Origin: Deltaproteobacteria bacterium
GTDB lineage: Bacteria > Desulfobacterota > DSM-4660 > Desulfatiglandales > HGW-15
Length of the DNA stretch: 5,885 nucleotides
Direction: 5' to 3'
Assembly (NCBI GenBank): GCA_030671095.1
Contig: DAOVAK010000201.1
Location: forward strand, 1-5,885
The number at the start of each line of letters is the position of its first letter. Position 1 is the first letter of the stretch. Both the position numbers and the translations under genes were made by a program. The notes beneath the pieces were generated by a model. That model ran no database searches. It had not been told where the DNA came from and saw nothing but the letters and a program-made list of their open reading frames with translations. Positions 4,377 to 5,885 of the stretch are shown here, piece after piece.

Positions 4377-5885
4377 TACTCTTTCCCCCTTGGCAACATT
4401 CGCTCTACAAGCTCCACCTTTGTTATTGATATACAATCCACCGGGCAGACCCTCACACACTCTCCGCATCGGATGCAACGGGCGTTATCGATCATGATTG
4501 CATTCACGTTTCTCCATTGCTGGGTTTCAACAAATCCGGTAATAGCCCCCATCTCGTTGGTCTTGACCGCTCGAACCATTTTTATGCAATCCCGGGGGGC
4601 CACATCAATGCAGTAGCGGCAATAGATGCAGCGACTCATATCTATCTCGTAGTGGAGGTAACAGAGGTAGCATCGTTTTGACTCTTCTTTGGCCTGCTCC
4701 TGTGAGTACCCGTACTCAATCTCCACGCTGGGCTGTGGAAAACGCTCTTCAACGGGGCTAATGGTGGGCATTTCTTGCCTCGGAATGAAATCCCAGGAGC
4801 GAAGCCGGTCTGTTATCTTGGCCCCTTCCAAGCGTATCGCCCTCTCTCGGAATTTTTTGCCTGTAAGTTCTTCAGCGATGTTTTCAGCAGCGGCCCGTCC
4901 CCTCGCGATAGCCTCAATCACCGTGGTCGGGCCGGTCAAATAATCCCCTGTCACATAAAGCTTCGAGACAGAAGTGCGGAAGGTCTCCTTATCACCAATC
5001 AGGGCTCCCTCCTTATCCTTCTCCCCTGGAGCGTCTATCGGTGCAGATCTCTGTCCGGTGGCCACGATCACAGAGTTAGCTGGGAGGATAAATTCGCTTC
5101 CTTCAATGGGCGTGACCGATCTCTTTCCATTGGGCATGATTTCGCCGGGGCGGGTACGCACAAACTCCAGTCCCTCCACCTGACCGTTGCCGATAATTCG
5201 GCGAGAAAGCATGAGGGATTTGATCTTCACGCCCTCGTGCTTTGTTTCAAATACCTCGTCCTCGGTGACCGTCAAGTCTTCCTCGGTTCTACGCAGACAG
5301 ATGGTCACATCTTCTGCACCAAGGCGCAGGGCCGATCGTGCGCAATCAAAGGCGGTAAAGCCGGCTCCGATCACCAGGACCCTTTGCCCCACCTTTTGAG
5401 GGCGACCGGAAGTAACATCAATCATAAAATTCAAGCCGGCATGGACCCCGGGCAATTCTTCCCCGGGGATATGCAATTGTATGGGTTGGTAACACCCTGT
5501 AGCCAAAAGGACGGCATCATAATGGGCCAAAATGTCCTCCATGGCCAAATCCTTACCAACCCTGATCCCCGTTTCTAAGGTGACGCCTAAGCGCAGGATG
5601 CTGTCAATCTCAGCCCTGAGAATGTCGCGTGGGAGCCTGAATTCTGGGATGCCGTACCTAAGCATTCCTCCAGGTTCCTCAAAGGCCTCGAAAAGGGTAA
5701 CCGAAATGCCGATAGTGGATAGGTCATGGGCAGCAGCGAGACCGGCGGGCCCTGAACCAATGATTGCAACTTTTTTGCCGAGAGGGGCAAAGAGTTGCTC
5801 CATATAAATGTGGCCAGCCTCCTTGAAATCGGAAGCGGCCCTCTTGATGTGGCAGATGTTGACAGGTTTACCCAGCTCCGGTTCA
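4376..5885 (-). CDS. GltD-like NAD(P)H/FAD oxidoreductase with C-terminal Fe-S ferredoxin domain (5' end outside window)
   Basis: The frame is open to the right edge, so the N-terminus is missing; 502 codons are visible. The first 27 (with GKPVNICHIKRAA) match the end of the N-terminal helical domain of glutamate-synthase-small-subunit-like proteins, so the Met at 5803 is internal. Numbering from that Met, the FAD motif GSGPAG is at 16-21, EPGGMLRYGIPEFRLP at 43-58, a second dinucleotide fold GAGFTAFD at 146-153 with RR at 171-172 (the NADPH-type arginines), ATGQR at 248-252, and TGDYLTGPTTVIEAIARG at 285-302. The C-terminal part (4672 to about 4424) is ferredoxin-like: Cys at 378, 381, 392, 395, 398, 406, 443, 446, 449, 453, 457. 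The first CxxCxxC is followed by A-P where C-P is expected. Likely role: moving electrons between Fe-S centres, flavin and NAD(P)H, probably for the 2-oxoacid oxidoreductase downstream. True glutamate synthase is unlikely, as no large subunit is seen and a ferredoxin domain is added. Confidence 0.88.
   Translation of the reverse strand, partial: EPELGKPVNICHIKRAASDFKEAGHIYMEQLFAPLGKKVAIIGSGPAGLAAAHDLSTIGISVTLFEAFEEPGGMLRYGIPEFRLPRDILRAEIDSILRLGVTLETGIRVGKDLAMEDILAHYDAVLLATGCYQPIQLHIPGEELPGVHAGLNFMIDVTSGRPQKVGQRVLVIGAGFTAFDCARSALRLGAEDVTICLRRTEEDLTVTEDEVFETKHEGVKIKSLMLSRRIIGNGQVEGLEFVRTRPGEIMPNGKRSVTPIEGSEFILPANSVIVATGQRSAPIDAPGEKDKEGALIGDKETFRTSVSKLYVTGDYLTGPTTVIEAIARGRAAAENIAEELTGKKFRERAIRLEGAKITDRLRSWDFIPRQEMPTISPVEERFPQPSVEIEYGYSQEQAKEESKRCYLCYLHYEIDMSRCIYCRYCIDVAPRDCIKMVRAVKTNEMGAITGFVETQQWRNVNAIMIDNARCIRCGECVRVCPVDCISITKVELVERMLPRGKE

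Noticed and set aside
4377..4478. Upstream ATG that would lengthen the small FAD protein by 34 residues
   Set aside because: It would overlap the Fe-S coding end of the previous gene, and the FAD motif normally starts within a few residues of the N-terminus, as with the ATG at 4376.
4775..5578. 267-codon open frame on the plus strand
   Set aside because: It lies wholly antisense to the GltD-like gene, has no recognisable motif, and is best explained by the coding bias of the opposite strand.
4376..5803. Met at 5803 as the true start of the GltD-like gene
   Set aside because: The frame stays open to the window edge and the preceding 27 codons encode a recognisable part of the N-terminal domain.
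4376..5885. NfnB-type bifurcating transhydrogenase subunit
   Set aside because: It is a related family, but the NfnA partner is not visible and the added ferredoxin domain and korAB linkage point to a different assembly.

Overview
The window is a densely packed minus-strand redox operon followed by a repeat-rich gap and the first codons of a fumarase gene. It suggests an anaerobic or facultatively anaerobic bacterium that runs TCA-type 2-oxoacid chemistry with ferredoxin-type enzymes. A Desulfobacterota-like (sulfate-reducing or syntrophic) host is my best guess, based on gene content and on the CTGTCATTGCGA-type palindromic repeat. I cannot prove the taxonomy from this sequence.

Layout, read in the direction of transcription (right to left). 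From 5885 to 4376 is a GltD-like NAD(P)H/FAD oxidoreductase with a C-terminal ferredoxin-type Fe-S domain; its N-terminus lies beyond the right edge. From 4376 to 3360 is a short FAD-dependent pyridine-nucleotide oxidoreductase-like protein. From 3358 to 1583 is the fused gamma-alpha subunit of a 2-oxoacid:acceptor oxidoreductase (KorA type), and from 1586 to 786 its thiamine-diphosphate- and Fe-S-binding beta subunit (KorB type). These four genes touch or overlap (TAATG, TAA-T-ATG and ATGA junctions), so they are almost certainly one translationally coupled operon. Its promoter lies outside the window.

From 785 to 133 there is no convincing gene. This gap holds a palindromic REP/MITE-like repeat (577-692) and a pair of inverted, diverged copies of another repeat (149-463, core arms 187-219 and 378-410). 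After it, at 132 to 1, comes the start of a class II fumarase (fumC), with a well-placed Shine-Dalgarno sequence just left of the repeat pair.

Proposed joint function (inference): KorAB oxidatively decarboxylates a 2-oxoacid, possibly 2-oxoglutarate given the nearby fumarase, to an acyl-CoA. No separate ferredoxin (delta) subunit is encoded here. The Fe-S domain of the GltD-like protein is therefore a candidate electron acceptor, passing electrons to its flavin and NAD(P)+, with the small FAD protein as a second flavin partner. Such a module would link 2-oxoacid oxidation to NAD(P)H, or work in reverse. Two details stand out: the small FAD protein has a degenerate second dinucleotide-binding motif, and the Fe-S domain of the GltD-like protein has Ala in place of one expected Cys.
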